A stretch of 64,000 nt of DNA, taken from NCBI GenBank assembly GCA_034416335.1, contig DAOULV010000010.1, positions 186,001 through 250,000 of the forward strand. The letters run 5' to 3'. The stretch comes from MGML01 sp034416335. GTDB lineage: Bacteria > Chloroflexota > Dehalococcoidia > Dehalococcoidales > UBA2162. Shown here piece by piece: positions 15,616 to 23,545 of this stretch. A program made the translations under genes and the position numbers. The notes below the pieces were generated by a model, which worked only from the letters and a program-made list of their open reading frames with translations, ran no database searches and was not told where the DNA came from. Each line of letters begins with the position of its first letter. The first letter of the stretch is position 1.

Positions 15616-17399
15616 GCGATTACCCCTGTGATGAAGAGATTATAGACAGAGTGAATTATCGTGCCGGTCAATATGGCAAGGTAATAATAGCGGGTACCGG
15701 CTGTTTTTGTGACAAGACCTATCACACAGGTACTGGCAATATGCAGTAAAAGAGGCTGAAACCAGAGCCCGCCGCTGAATACTGCAGAGATGAAATCCGA
15801 TTCAGACAGTACCGATAACGCCAGTAGAAGAAGTAATTTCTCCCCTATAAAGAATCCTGCGGCTGATATCGCTGACAGGCGTAATACCCCGGCCTTTGTC
15901 GTAATGGATTTATCCCTTAATGCAATGAATACCACGGCTGATTTAGCTGTTTCCTCCAGCATGGCTGATATAATTACCAGAATCCATAATGACGCTGGCG
16001 CCGGAATATTCTGGACGAAAAGTATTGCTATAAGCTGCATAATAAAGACAACAGGTATAAAGAAAAAGCTGGACAATAATGCTGACAGATTAAGATGCGT
16101 TCTGCTGACTGCCAGGTTTATAGCTTCTGTTATCTTCCGGTGAAATGGCTTGAATCCCATCAAATATTCTTCGTTGAAGACCCGTGTTCCGATAAAAATA
16201 CTTTGAAAAAACACCAGGTACAGAGGTGTCGTTGCCAGGAAATACTGGGGAACTCCGATAGTCTCACCGCGATACATCTCCACGGCAAGGGTAAGCGGCG
16301 AAATATAACTCAGGCTGCTGACTCCGGTAAGCAGGGCGGGAACAACCAGATACACCATTATTCCGGATATTACCAGCACCGAAAAAAGTGTCAGGTCCCG
16401 GAAACTACGGTACATCAGGGCCACGATCATGTACGCGGAAAATATAAGGAGTATTACCGGCGTATAAATGGCGAGACTCGGGAAAACCCTCCCTCCCATC
16501 ACAAGCGTAAGTACTATGATGATAATCCAGGAATATGCCAGATAAGGCAGCAGTTTGCCTGTAATTACCTGTAAAGGACTGACCGGCGTTGACAGCAGAA
16601 CAACCAGTCTCCGGCTGATTCTTTCTTCGGCGAAGCTGCTGGCAAAAAATACCGCAATAAACAGGACGGGCAGAACGAAGGAAAAGACGAGTATGACCTG
16701 CGCCATAGGCAGTATCGGAGGCGACAGCGAAGGTATAATGACATCCCGTTCCGAAAGTAGCGTCTCTTTTAGTCTTGCCAGACCTCCGCTGTCAAAGGTC
16801 TCGAGCTGCTCCTCAAGTGCAGTTTCAACTATCTCATAACCCTCCGGGCTGTTTTCGTCAGCATTACCACCCGCAGGAACGGGTTCGGCTGCAATCTGCG
16901 ACTCATCAGTTCCGGTCGCCGGACTTGTTTCCTGAGTGACCCCGATACCAAAACCCGGCTCCGGTCTTTCAAGTAATACAACCCGGACACGTAAAGGAAA
17001 AGCGCGGTCTGTTTCGTATTCTTCTGAAATCCGTAAAAGCTCCTGGGTCGACAGGTATTCCAGTAATGCATCTTTAACGAATCTTGACCTGTCGTCATCG
17101 CGGAAATATACCGTCCCATTATCTATGTAAGCGTCGACAAGTCGTTCAAGCAGCATTGTCCGACCCTGTTCTGATTCGACCTTTAAAACCCTGAAGCTTG
17201 GCTCGTATATCGCGGGTGTGCCTGGTGTAACCCCGACCGTATACAGCTCCTTGCCTCCGATTACGCCTGAATGATAGACTAGATAAGAGGCAACCAAGGC
17301 CAGCAGTACGATTACCAGGATAATGAACCTCGACCTCCCGCCGAATCTGTACAGCAGCCGGTATATTTCCCACTTCGATATCGATAAAATTTGCTTCAT
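15612..17399 (-). CDS. ABC-2 permease fused to a PrsW-like membrane metalloprotease domain
   Basis: A 595-residue protein. Residues 1 to about 400 repeat the ABC-2 permease plan: one membrane segment, a long external region with an acidic linker, then several segments including SFAEERISRRLVVLLSTPVS. From about 480 the sequence changes to a PrsW-like intramembrane protease: EETAK (482-486), GFFIGEK with Glu near 520, HIAST (His 553) and HSVYN (His 583, Asn 587). In the PrsW/CPBP superfamily such Glu and His residues form the active site. The domain could process the exported cargo or an anti-sigma-like target. The start ATG at 17399 lies 7 bp from the divergent ATPase start, and no ribosome-binding site is visible. 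Confidence 0.85.
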   Translation of the reverse strand: MKQILSISKWEIYRLLYRFGGRSRFIILVIVLLALVASYLVYHSGVIGGKELYTVGVTPGTPAIYEPSFRVLKVESEQGRTMLLERLVDAYIDNGTVYFRDDDRSRFVKDALLEYLSTQELLRISEEYETDRAFPLRVRVVLLERPEPGFGIGVTQETSPATGTDESQIAAEPVPAGGNADENSPEGYEIVETALEEQLETFDSGGLARLKETLLSERDVIIPSLSPPILPMAQVILVFSFVLPVLFIAVFFASSFAEERISRRLVVLLSTPVSPLQVITGKLLPYLAYSWIIIIVLTLVMGGRVFPSLAIYTPVILLIFSAYMIVALMYRSFRDLTLFSVLVISGIMVYLVVPALLTGVSSLSYISPLTLAVEMYRGETIGVPQYFLATTPLYLVFFQSIFIGTRVFNEEYLMGFKPFHRKITEAINLAVSRTHLNLSALLSSFFFIPVVFIMQLIAILFVQNIPAPASLWILVIISAMLEETAKSAVVFIALRDKSITTKAGVLRLSAISAAGFFIGEKLLLLLALSVLSESDFISAVFSGGLWFQPLLLHIASTCVIGLVTKTAGTRYYYLAILTGTIIHSVYNLFITGVIA

Positions 17400-17411
17400 A
17401 AAAATTATGAA
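17395..17411. promoter_or_regulatory. Palindrome spanning two divergent start codons
   Basis: TTCATAA (17395-17401), AAA, TTATGAA (17405-17411). The arms contain both start codons: CAT of the leftward permease and ATG of the rightward ATPase, separated by 7 bp. Neither start has a Shine-Dalgarno sequence, so each promoter must lie inside the opposite gene or the mRNAs are near-leaderless. A regulator bound here would control both. Confidence 0.5.
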
Positions 17412-18297
17412 TTCGGTAATTAGATTAAGTTCCGTTACAAAATTATATGGTGATACTGCCGCCGTTAACAACCTCGACCTTTCCGTAAACGAAGGTGAAA
17501 TACTTGGCCTTATCGGTCAGAACGGTGCCGGTAAAACTACCACGCTGAAAATGATTGTCGGTCTGCTTAAGCCTACCTCGGGTGACATAGAGGTAATGGG
17601 ATATAACGTCGTAAAAGACAGCAAACAGGCCAGGAAACAGACCGGCTACCTGCCTGAGGAAAGTCCCCTTTATGAGAATATGACGGTGCGTCAGTACCTC
17701 CATTTCTTCGCCGAAATTTACGGACTGTCTAAAAAATATACGGACAATCGTATCGACTCACTGCTAGATTCACTTGACCTCTCCGCCGGAAACAAACTTA
17801 CCGGAGAACTCTCGAAAGGTATGAAAAGAAAAGTTGCCGTATCCCGTACTCTTCTACACAATCCTTCTTTGCTGGTCCTCGACGAACCCACATCCGGTCT
17901 CGACCCCGTAACATCATCTTCCGTTAACGGCTACCTTAAGGAGTTGAGACTATCGGGAAAAACCATCGTTCTGAGCGCCCATAACCTGTTCCAGATAGAG
18001 TCTATCTGCGATCGGGTCGCTATAATAAATAACGGCGAACTGTATATCTGCGATACGGTCGACTCCATAAGGGAGAAACTAGGTCACCGCGAATATGAGG
18101 TGATTTTCACCGCAGATGCCAGGCTTGATTATGAACTCAGGGATGGGCACTACGTATTTCGCACTTCGGATATCAGGCAGATTTCATCAATGCTCGACCG
18201 TATATCGGACCAGGGCTGGACGCTGATAGACATCTCCATCCAGCAATCACAACTGGAAGAGGTTTATGTAAACCTGATAAAAAGCATCGCGACCTGA
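17407..18297 (+). CDS. ABC transporter ATP-binding protein
   Basis: A 296-residue ATPase, divergent from its two permease genes. It carries Walker A GQNGAGKTTT, a Q-loop in KQTGYLPEESPLYENMTVRQ, a signature ELSKGMKRKVAVSRTL (LSKGM in place of LSGGQ), Walker B LLVLDEPTSGLDP and the switch His in SAHNL. The C-terminal ~70 residues form the regulatory extension typical of NatA/CcmA-type export ATPases. Upstream in-frame codons read into the permease gene and lack homology, so the ATG at 17407 is the start. The split between divergent strands is unusual for an ABC exporter. Confidence 0.93.
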   Translation: MNSVIRLSSVTKLYGDTAAVNNLDLSVNEGEILGLIGQNGAGKTTTLKMIVGLLKPTSGDIEVMGYNVVKDSKQARKQTGYLPEESPLYENMTVRQYLHFFAEIYGLSKKYTDNRIDSLLDSLDLSAGNKLTGELSKGMKRKVAVSRTLLHNPSLLVLDEPTSGLDPVTSSSVNGYLKELRLSGKTIVLSAHNLFQIESICDRVAIINNGELYICDTVDSIREKLGHREYEVIFTADARLDYELRDGHYVFRTSDIRQISSMLDRISDQGWTLIDISIQQSQLEEVYVNLIKSIAT

Positions 18298-18325
18298 CTC
18301 CTGGTCTCGCTTGTTATTACTGCAT

Positions 18326-18354
18326 TTGACATCCATCCATCCATTGATTATTAT
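18326..18354 (+). promoter_or_regulatory. Consensus sigma-70 promoter of the radical-enzyme/fatty-acid operon
   Basis: TTGACA (18326-18331), 17 bp containing three CCAT units (ATCCATCCATCCAT), then TATTAT (18349-18354). The start would be near 18361, giving a leader of about 47 nt to the ATG at 18408. A second possible -10, TATAAT (18385-18390), has no good -35. No other strong promoter is seen until after 30930, which supports one long operon. Confidence 0.75.
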
Positions 18355-18407
18355 TTTTCATATACCTAGAGCTTCTATGTAAGTTATAATACCGGTTGAT
18401 TATCAGA

Positions 18408-19556
18408 ATGAGTACAGAACCGACGACCATAGAGAAATTTCGTGAGATTAACCAAACCTTCCCTAAGACTGAAGATATACTTGAGCTGAAAAGTCAAGGG
18501 GAAAAGGTTTTCGGTTGGCTCTGTACTTACGTCCCCGAAGAGATTATCCATGCCGCCGGTATACTACCAATACGTATCACCGGTTACGCTCAGGAGACCG
18601 AACTCGATGACGGAAACGCCTATCTGTACATAAACAACTGCTCATTTTCCCGTAGCTGCCTTCAGATGGGACTGAGGGGTGACTACGATTACCTTGACGG
18701 TATCGTTGCCGGGTCGACCTGTGACGGTGCCCGTCGTTTATTTGATTTATGGAAGCATTATATAGATGTGCCGTTTTACTTTATCCTTTCAGTACCCCGT
18801 AAATATACCGAGCGCGCTCACTCCCTGTATTATGAACAGGTAACGAAATTCAAAGAAGCACTTGAGCAGCATCTCGGTACAGCAATTTCCGATGAAGCCC
18901 TTGCAGATTCCGTTTCCCTTTATAACAAGTCGCGTGAATTGCTGAAGCAGCTCTACGAACTCCGCAAGCTCGATAAACCTCCTATCACCGGTGCCGAGAC
19001 GATGGAAGTACTTAATGCCAGTCAACGTATGCCGAAAGAACGTTTCAACGAATATCTCCAGGAACTGCTGAATGAACTTGAAAATCTGGAAGGACACCAT
19101 AATACACGGTCACGTCTGATGGTTACCGGTAGTGTAATGAATAATCCTGACTTTGTCAGGTCGGTTGAAGACCTCGGCGGGCTGGTGGTTACCGACGAAC
19201 TCTGCACCAGCACCCGTTACTGGTCGGACCCCGTCGTCCTGGACGATCGCCCGATACTCGAATCAATCTCACGCCGTTATCTCAACAACTTCCCCTGCGC
19301 CCGGATGGTACCCTCTGACGAGAGGTTCAACCGCATCCTGCAGCTTGCCCGGGATTATAGAGTCGACGGAGTTATCAGCCAGATTATCCGGTACTGCGTA
19401 CCTTACGCTCACGATTTACCTCTGCTTATCGAACGCCTGAAGGAAGCCGGGATACCCACGCTGGCCCTGGATGTCGAGTACGGAACTTCCGGCTCGGGAC
19501 AGATAAGTACCAGAGTACAGGCTTTCCTGGAGATGCTGGAGACACATAAAAAATGA
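18408..19556 (+). CDS. 2-Hydroxyacyl-CoA dehydratase/benzoyl-CoA reductase-type subunit (HgdC/BcrC-like)
   Basis: A 382-residue member of the HgdB/BcrC/FldB family, whose members hold iron-sulfur clusters and perform one-electron reductions on CoA esters after ATP-driven electron transfer. Seen here: the domain opening EKVFGWLCTYVPEEIIHAAGILPIRI-type sequence (FGWLCTYVPEEIIHAAG), candidate cluster cysteines in NNCSFSRSC and GSTCDGARR, a later DELCTSTRY, and QIIRYCVPYAHDLPLL near the C-terminus. The ATG is preferred over a TTG four codons earlier. Its stop overlaps the start of the second catalytic subunit. Whether the enzyme dehydrates a 2-hydroxyacyl-CoA or reduces an aromatic or enoyl substrate is not decided by sequence. 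Confidence 0.88.
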   Translation: MSTEPTTIEKFREINQTFPKTEDILELKSQGEKVFGWLCTYVPEEIIHAAGILPIRITGYAQETELDDGNAYLYINNCSFSRSCLQMGLRGDYDYLDGIVAGSTCDGARRLFDLWKHYIDVPFYFILSVPRKYTERAHSLYYEQVTKFKEALEQHLGTAISDEALADSVSLYNKSRELLKQLYELRKLDKPPITGAETMEVLNASQRMPKERFNEYLQELLNELENLEGHHNTRSRLMVTGSVMNNPDFVRSVEDLGGLVVTDELCTSTRYWSDPVVLDDRPILESISRRYLNNFPCARMVPSDERFNRILQLARDYRVDGVISQIIRYCVPYAHDLPLLIERLKEAGIPTLALDVEYGTSGSGQISTRVQAFLEMLETHKK

Positions 19557-20821
19557 CGACTGCCGAACATAAAAGCAAAATAGACCTGCTTGTCCGCACC
19601 TGCCGTATGCTGGCAAGAATGAACCGTGCCCGGCCTGAGACACGAAAGAGCCAGACGCTCTACTACCAGATGCTTGTGGATTACTATACCAAGGTCAGTA
19701 ATGCTCATCAGGATGGGAAGATGATAGCAGCTCATACCGTATTCTTTCCCGCTGAAATCCTTTACGCTATGGATATCGTTCCCATGCATATGGAAATGAC
19801 CACATGGCTTATTGCTCTGTTCCTGAAAGAACAGGCGGAACTGCTTGAAAAAGGATCTGAGCAGGGGCTGGCTTCGGAAATATGCTCGCCGCATCGCGGA
19901 GTTGCCGGGATATATGCTGCTGAGGCGGTTCCCCGTCCCGATGTTATCCTGTGGTCGAACTTGATATGCGACAACACCGCCAAGTCGGGCGAATTATTAA
20001 TGGAACTGAGCGGCAGTCCCGGATATTTCCTCGATAATCCGTTCCAGAACTCGGCCGGTGAAATCGACTACCTGGTAGGTGAACTCGAGGGTATGATAGC
20101 TTTCCTCGAAGAACAGACCGGAAGGAAAATGGACTGGAATAAACTCTCCGAAACGGTTGAACGAACCCGGCACGAGATAGAACTATACCGTGAAATCTGC
20201 GAACTGCGTAAAGCTGTCCCTTCACCTATGTCTATCCTGGGATATCTGGAACTGCTTTCCGCGGATTATATGTTCCCCGGACAGCCCGAAGCAACGCAGT
20301 ACCTGACACAACTGCGCAATGAATTAAGTGATTTGATAAAGCAGGGTAAAGGAGCCGTTGCGCAGGAAAATTTCCGCCTGATGACGCTGTTCGTTCCACC
20401 GCTGCATCTGATGACATCTCTCGCCAGGCTGTTTGATGAAAGAGGTGCCGTCAGCGTGGTAGAGCCGCTGTTTACATTATGGTCTGAAGGTGAACTGGAC
20501 CCGGATAATCCGCTGCGAAGCGTCGCCATCAAATCATTTATGATTCCGGAAAGAAGAAGTATGTACGGTCCGCTGGGCCAGCAGGCTTTACAGGATATAA
20601 CCGCCAGCGCCGAACACTACAAAACGGACGGGGCGATATACTGGGCGTTTATGGGATGCCGCCATACCTGCGCCACCATAAAGGTCATCAAGGAAACCCT
20701 GAGCGAACTGGATGTTCCGATGCTGACCGTGGACTGTGATATAGTCGACCCTACCATAACCTCGGAGGAAGAAGTAACCGAAAAGATAGAGCAGTTCTTT
20801 GAATTGCTGGAAGACCGCTAA
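19553..20821 (+). CDS. 2-Hydroxyacyl-CoA dehydratase/benzoyl-CoA reductase-type subunit (HgdB/BcrB-like)
   Basis: A 422-residue paralogue of the preceding subunit, with ATGA overlap. It shows KMIAAHTVFFPAEILYAMDIVPMHME at the N-terminal domain, a cysteine in LASEICSPHRG, another in SNLICDNTAKSG, and a late GAIYWAFMGCRHTCATIKVI, where cysteines usually bind the second cluster. Length fits BcrB (about 430-440) and HgdA better than small dehydratase subunits. Together with the 382-residue subunit it should form the heterodimeric catalytic component, electron-fed by the activases encoded next. Confidence 0.88.
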   Translation: MTTAEHKSKIDLLVRTCRMLARMNRARPETRKSQTLYYQMLVDYYTKVSNAHQDGKMIAAHTVFFPAEILYAMDIVPMHMEMTTWLIALFLKEQAELLEKGSEQGLASEICSPHRGVAGIYAAEAVPRPDVILWSNLICDNTAKSGELLMELSGSPGYFLDNPFQNSAGEIDYLVGELEGMIAFLEEQTGRKMDWNKLSETVERTRHEIELYREICELRKAVPSPMSILGYLELLSADYMFPGQPEATQYLTQLRNELSDLIKQGKGAVAQENFRLMTLFVPPLHLMTSLARLFDERGAVSVVEPLFTLWSEGELDPDNPLRSVAIKSFMIPERRSMYGPLGQQALQDITASAEHYKTDGAIYWAFMGCRHTCATIKVIKETLSELDVPMLTVDCDIVDPTITSEEEVTEKIEQFFELLEDR

Positions 20822-20825
20822 TATT

Positions 20826-21614
20826 ATGAAAACTATCGGTATCGATATCGGCAGTCTGAATATTAAAGCAGTCGTCCTTGGAGATGACAAAATCCTCAGC
20901 GTCGCAACAGGTCCCACGGGGGATGACGTTGCAACCGAAGCACGTAAAGTACTGGATTCGGTGTTAATCGAATCGAGCCTCAGTCTTGATAGTCTCCCTC
21001 TTTTAGCTACCGGGACAGGCGCCAAACTCCTTTCCTTCGCTCCGGCACAGAAATCGGTAAACACCTGCCTGGCACGGGGGATTAATTATCTGTATCCTTC
21101 GGTACGAATGGTCATCGATATGGGTGCCGAAAGTACCACCGTCGTAAAGGTAAACCAGCGAGGTCGTCTCGATGACTGGGCAAACCACGATAAATGTGCC
21201 TCAGGCACCGGCCTTTTCCTGCAACAGATGGCTAAACTGATGAAACTGTCGCCGGAAGAGATGTCCGAGCTATCGATGACAGCCAGCGGACGCGCTGATA
21301 TTACCAACACCTGCGCCGTTTTTGCTGAATCCGAAGTTATTTCACACGTCCATCGAGTACCGCCGACACCAATGGCGGATATCGCAGCCGGTATCTACTA
21401 TTCCGTGGTAAGCAGGGTTATTGCGCTCTGCAAACGGATTGGTATTGAAAAAGATGTCGCTGTTTCGGGTGGCGTATCTCTGATAGATGGTATAATACAC
21501 AGTCTTGAAAATGAACTAGGATTCAAGGTCCTCAGACCGGAATCGCCTATGTGTATCGCTGCTCTCGGAGCGGCTGTTATAGCCAGGGAAAACGCGGAGA
21601 AGGCGCAGAAATGA
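20826..21614 (+). CDS. ASKHA-type ATP-dependent activase (BcrD/HgdC-activator-like)
   Basis: A 262-residue ASKHA ATPase of the BadF/BcrAD/HgdC family. It opens KTIGIDIGSLNIKAVVLGDD (phosphate-1 loop), has VIDMGAESTTVVKV (phosphate-2), the cluster-ligand segment NHDKCASGTGLFLQ and ITNTCAVFAESEV, and ends in SGGVSLIDG and AALGAAV. In activators the two cysteines (KCASGTG and CAVFAESE) bind a [4Fe-4S] cluster shared across the dimer. It starts 4 bp after the catalytic subunit, and a second, different activase overlaps its stop. Two non-identical ASKHA subunits is the arrangement of class I benzoyl-CoA reductases, not of typical 2-hydroxyacyl-CoA dehydratases. Confidence 0.9.
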   Translation: MKTIGIDIGSLNIKAVVLGDDKILSVATGPTGDDVATEARKVLDSVLIESSLSLDSLPLLATGTGAKLLSFAPAQKSVNTCLARGINYLYPSVRMVIDMGAESTTVVKVNQRGRLDDWANHDKCASGTGLFLQQMAKLMKLSPEEMSELSMTASGRADITNTCAVFAESEVISHVHRVPPTPMADIAAGIYYSVVSRVIALCKRIGIEKDVAVSGGVSLIDGIIHSLENELGFKVLRPESPMCIAALGAAVIARENAEKAQK

Positions 21615-22678
21615 TATTTGCCGGAATAGATATCGGTTCAAGGGCGGCAAAATCCGTAATTATCGAGGACGATAATATAATCGGCAGCACTATCCAGGAC
21701 ACCGGTCCTGAGAGTGTCAAGACCGCCTATGCAACTATAGAAGCGGCAATGGAGAAACCCGGGCTTTCCCTTGAAGATGTAGATTACATCGTCGCTACCG
21801 GGTACGGCCGCGTACTGGTGCCCTTCGCCGGTGAAAATATCTCTGAAATCAGCTGCCACGCCCGCGGCATCAACTGGTATTACCCCTCCGTAAGGACTAT
21901 TCTCGATATGGGGGGGCAGGACTGCAAGGCTATCAACTGCAACGAAGAAGGTCATGTCACCAACTTCGTAATGAATGATAAGTGTGCCGGTGGTACCGGG
22001 CGTTTTCTTGAGATGATAGCCGACGTTCTTGAAATACCCCTGGAAGAAATCGGTAAACTTGCCCTCAAATCAGCAAATGAAATCCCCTTCAACACTATCT
22101 GCGCTGTTTTTGCCAAGTCCGAAGCCATTGTCCATTTACGCCATGGTATCTCAAAGAGTGATATCTTGGCCGGTCTGAATGAAGCAATTTCCGTCCGCTG
22201 CCATAATCTCCTCAAGAAAATAACCATCGAAAAAGATTTCACCATAACCGGCGGCATTGCCAAGAACTCCGGAATGGTCGATAAAATCACCCGGAAAATC
22301 GGCATCGAGCCGCTTCTGGCGGAAGACCCGCAGCTTATCGGCGCCCTGGGAGCGGCAATATACGCCCGTGAGAAATACCTGGGTAATGAGACAGGTAGTG
22401 ATTCGAAGGTACATTACGGGTATAATGACGCTACCGGCGATTACTTCATTACCGTCGACTCCGGAAAATGCGACGGGTGCGGGGAATGCGTATCCGCCTG
22501 CCCTGCGGAAATATTCGAGGTTATCCGGAATAACGGTGGAGAGCCGGAAGCCGGGGTAAAAGAATCGGTAAGGAAGAGATTATCTATACTGTGTCCGGGA
22601 GCGAGTGTCTGTAACGGTAAAGACCAGGCTAACTGTGTGCAAATTTGCCCGAATAACGCACTGGAATTAAGCTGGTGA
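21611..22678 (+). CDS. ASKHA activase fused to a two-cluster ferredoxin domain
   Basis: A 355-residue activase with ATGA overlap to the previous gene. Residues 1 to about 260 form the ASKHA unit: IFAGIDIGSRAAKSVIIEDD, TILDMGGQDCKAI, MNDKCAGGTGRFLEM, NTICAVFAKSEAI and ITGGIAKNSGMV. After a short linker come ferredoxin ligands: GKCDGCGECVSACPAEIF and, after LCPGASVCNGKDQANC, VQICPNNALEL. The fused ferredoxin probably delivers electrons directly to the intersubunit cluster, replacing a separate ferredoxin. I do not recall this fusion in characterised Bcr/Bzd or Hgd activases, so it is reported also as a finding. Confidence 0.9.
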   Translation: MIFAGIDIGSRAAKSVIIEDDNIIGSTIQDTGPESVKTAYATIEAAMEKPGLSLEDVDYIVATGYGRVLVPFAGENISEISCHARGINWYYPSVRTILDMGGQDCKAINCNEEGHVTNFVMNDKCAGGTGRFLEMIADVLEIPLEEIGKLALKSANEIPFNTICAVFAKSEAIVHLRHGISKSDILAGLNEAISVRCHNLLKKITIEKDFTITGGIAKNSGMVDKITRKIGIEPLLAEDPQLIGALGAAIYAREKYLGNETGSDSKVHYGYNDATGDYFITVDSGKCDGCGECVSACPAEIFEVIRNNGGEPEAGVKESVRKRLSILCPGASVCNGKDQANCVQICPNNALELSW

Positions 22679-22682
22679 AATA

Positions 22683-23090
22683 ATGGGACAGCAAAAAATC
22701 GATTACAATAATCTTACCGCCGGATATGAATTCGAACCGTCCGTTTTCAGGCTGGACCGTGAATCGGTCGATAAATATCTCGATGCTGTCAGCGGTGACA
22801 AACGTATCTACGAAAAAACTAATACAGTACCTCCGATGTCGGTAGCCGCTCTGGCAATGTCCGCAATGGCTAAGGAATTAACGATGCCTCCCGGAGCCAT
22901 CCATGTTTCCCAGGACCTGGAATTTCTTGGTCCGGTCGAAATCGATGAACCACTTACCAGTTATGCCAGTGTAAAAAGGATAATAAATCGGGGAAAGATC
23001 CATATGATGAGCATCGGAATTAGTGTGAAAAACGATAAAGACACGCCTGTCCTTGCAGCAGAAACGAATTTCATCCTGCCTTTATCATAA
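22683..23090 (+). CDS. HadA-like hotdog hydratase/dehydratase subunit
   Basis: A 135-residue MaoC/FAS1-type hotdog protein. It has the substrate-entry half typical of HadA/HadC: SVDKYLDAVSGDKRIYEK, VPPMSVAALAMSAM and GAIHVSQDLEFLGPVEIDEPL, but lacks the catalytic D-x-N-P-x-H motif. The next gene has that motif. In actinobacterial HadAB the non-catalytic and catalytic subunits pair to form a (3R)-hydroxyacyl-ACP dehydratase, and the same pairing is inferred here. It starts 4 bp after the activase stop. Confidence 0.82.
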   Translation: MGQQKIDYNNLTAGYEFEPSVFRLDRESVDKYLDAVSGDKRIYEKTNTVPPMSVAALAMSAMAKELTMPPGAIHVSQDLEFLGPVEIDEPLTSYASVKRIINRGKIHMMSIGISVKNDKDTPVLAAETNFILPLS

Positions 23091-23107
23091 CAGGAGATTA
23101 TCGAAAA

Positions 23108-23545
23108 TTGGCTTATAATCTGAAAGAACTTCATACGGACAGCAGCCTCGCTGAGTTAAACCGGACGGTAACTCAGGAGAAGATAACCGCCTACGCTAAT
23201 GCTTCCGGTGATTTCAACCCGATTCATATCGACCCCGAATTTGCCGCTAAAACAGAACTCGGTGGTACGGTAGCTCATGGTATGCTTATTCTGGCATATC
23301 TTTCCGAATTTATGACGGAAAACTTCGGTGAAAACTGGATAAATAGCGGTAACCTCAGCGCCAGGTTTAAGGGCGCGGCTTATCCCGGAGATACCATAAC
23401 CGTAACCGGTAAAGTAACCGCAGTGGACTATGAAGATGATTACGTTATTGTCGACTGTGACGTACTCTGTAAGAACCAGAATGACGAACCTGTAATTACC
23501 TGTATTACGAAGCTTAAGGGGAAAAGCAATGAAGATATCGGTTGA
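23108..23545 (+). CDS. HadB-like MaoC (R)-specific enoyl hydratase/dehydratase
   Basis: A 145-residue hotdog enzyme carrying the hydratase-2 motif YANASGDFNPIHIDPEFA with catalytic Asp and His, followed by GGTVAHGMLILAYLSEFM. It dehydrates (3R)-hydroxyacyl-ACP/CoA or hydrates the trans-2-enoyl form. The start is TTG 23108, with AGGAG 11 nt upstream. Its 3' end overlaps plsX by 17 bp. Paired with the preceding HadA-like protein it would supply the dehydratase step of the elongation cycle encoded downstream, where no FabZ or FabA is present. Confidence 0.88.
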   Translation: MAYNLKELHTDSSLAELNRTVTQEKITAYANASGDFNPIHIDPEFAAKTELGGTVAHGMLILAYLSEFMTENFGENWINSGNLSARFKGAAYPGDTITVTGKVTAVDYEDDYVIVDCDVLCKNQNDEPVITCITKLKGKSNEDIG

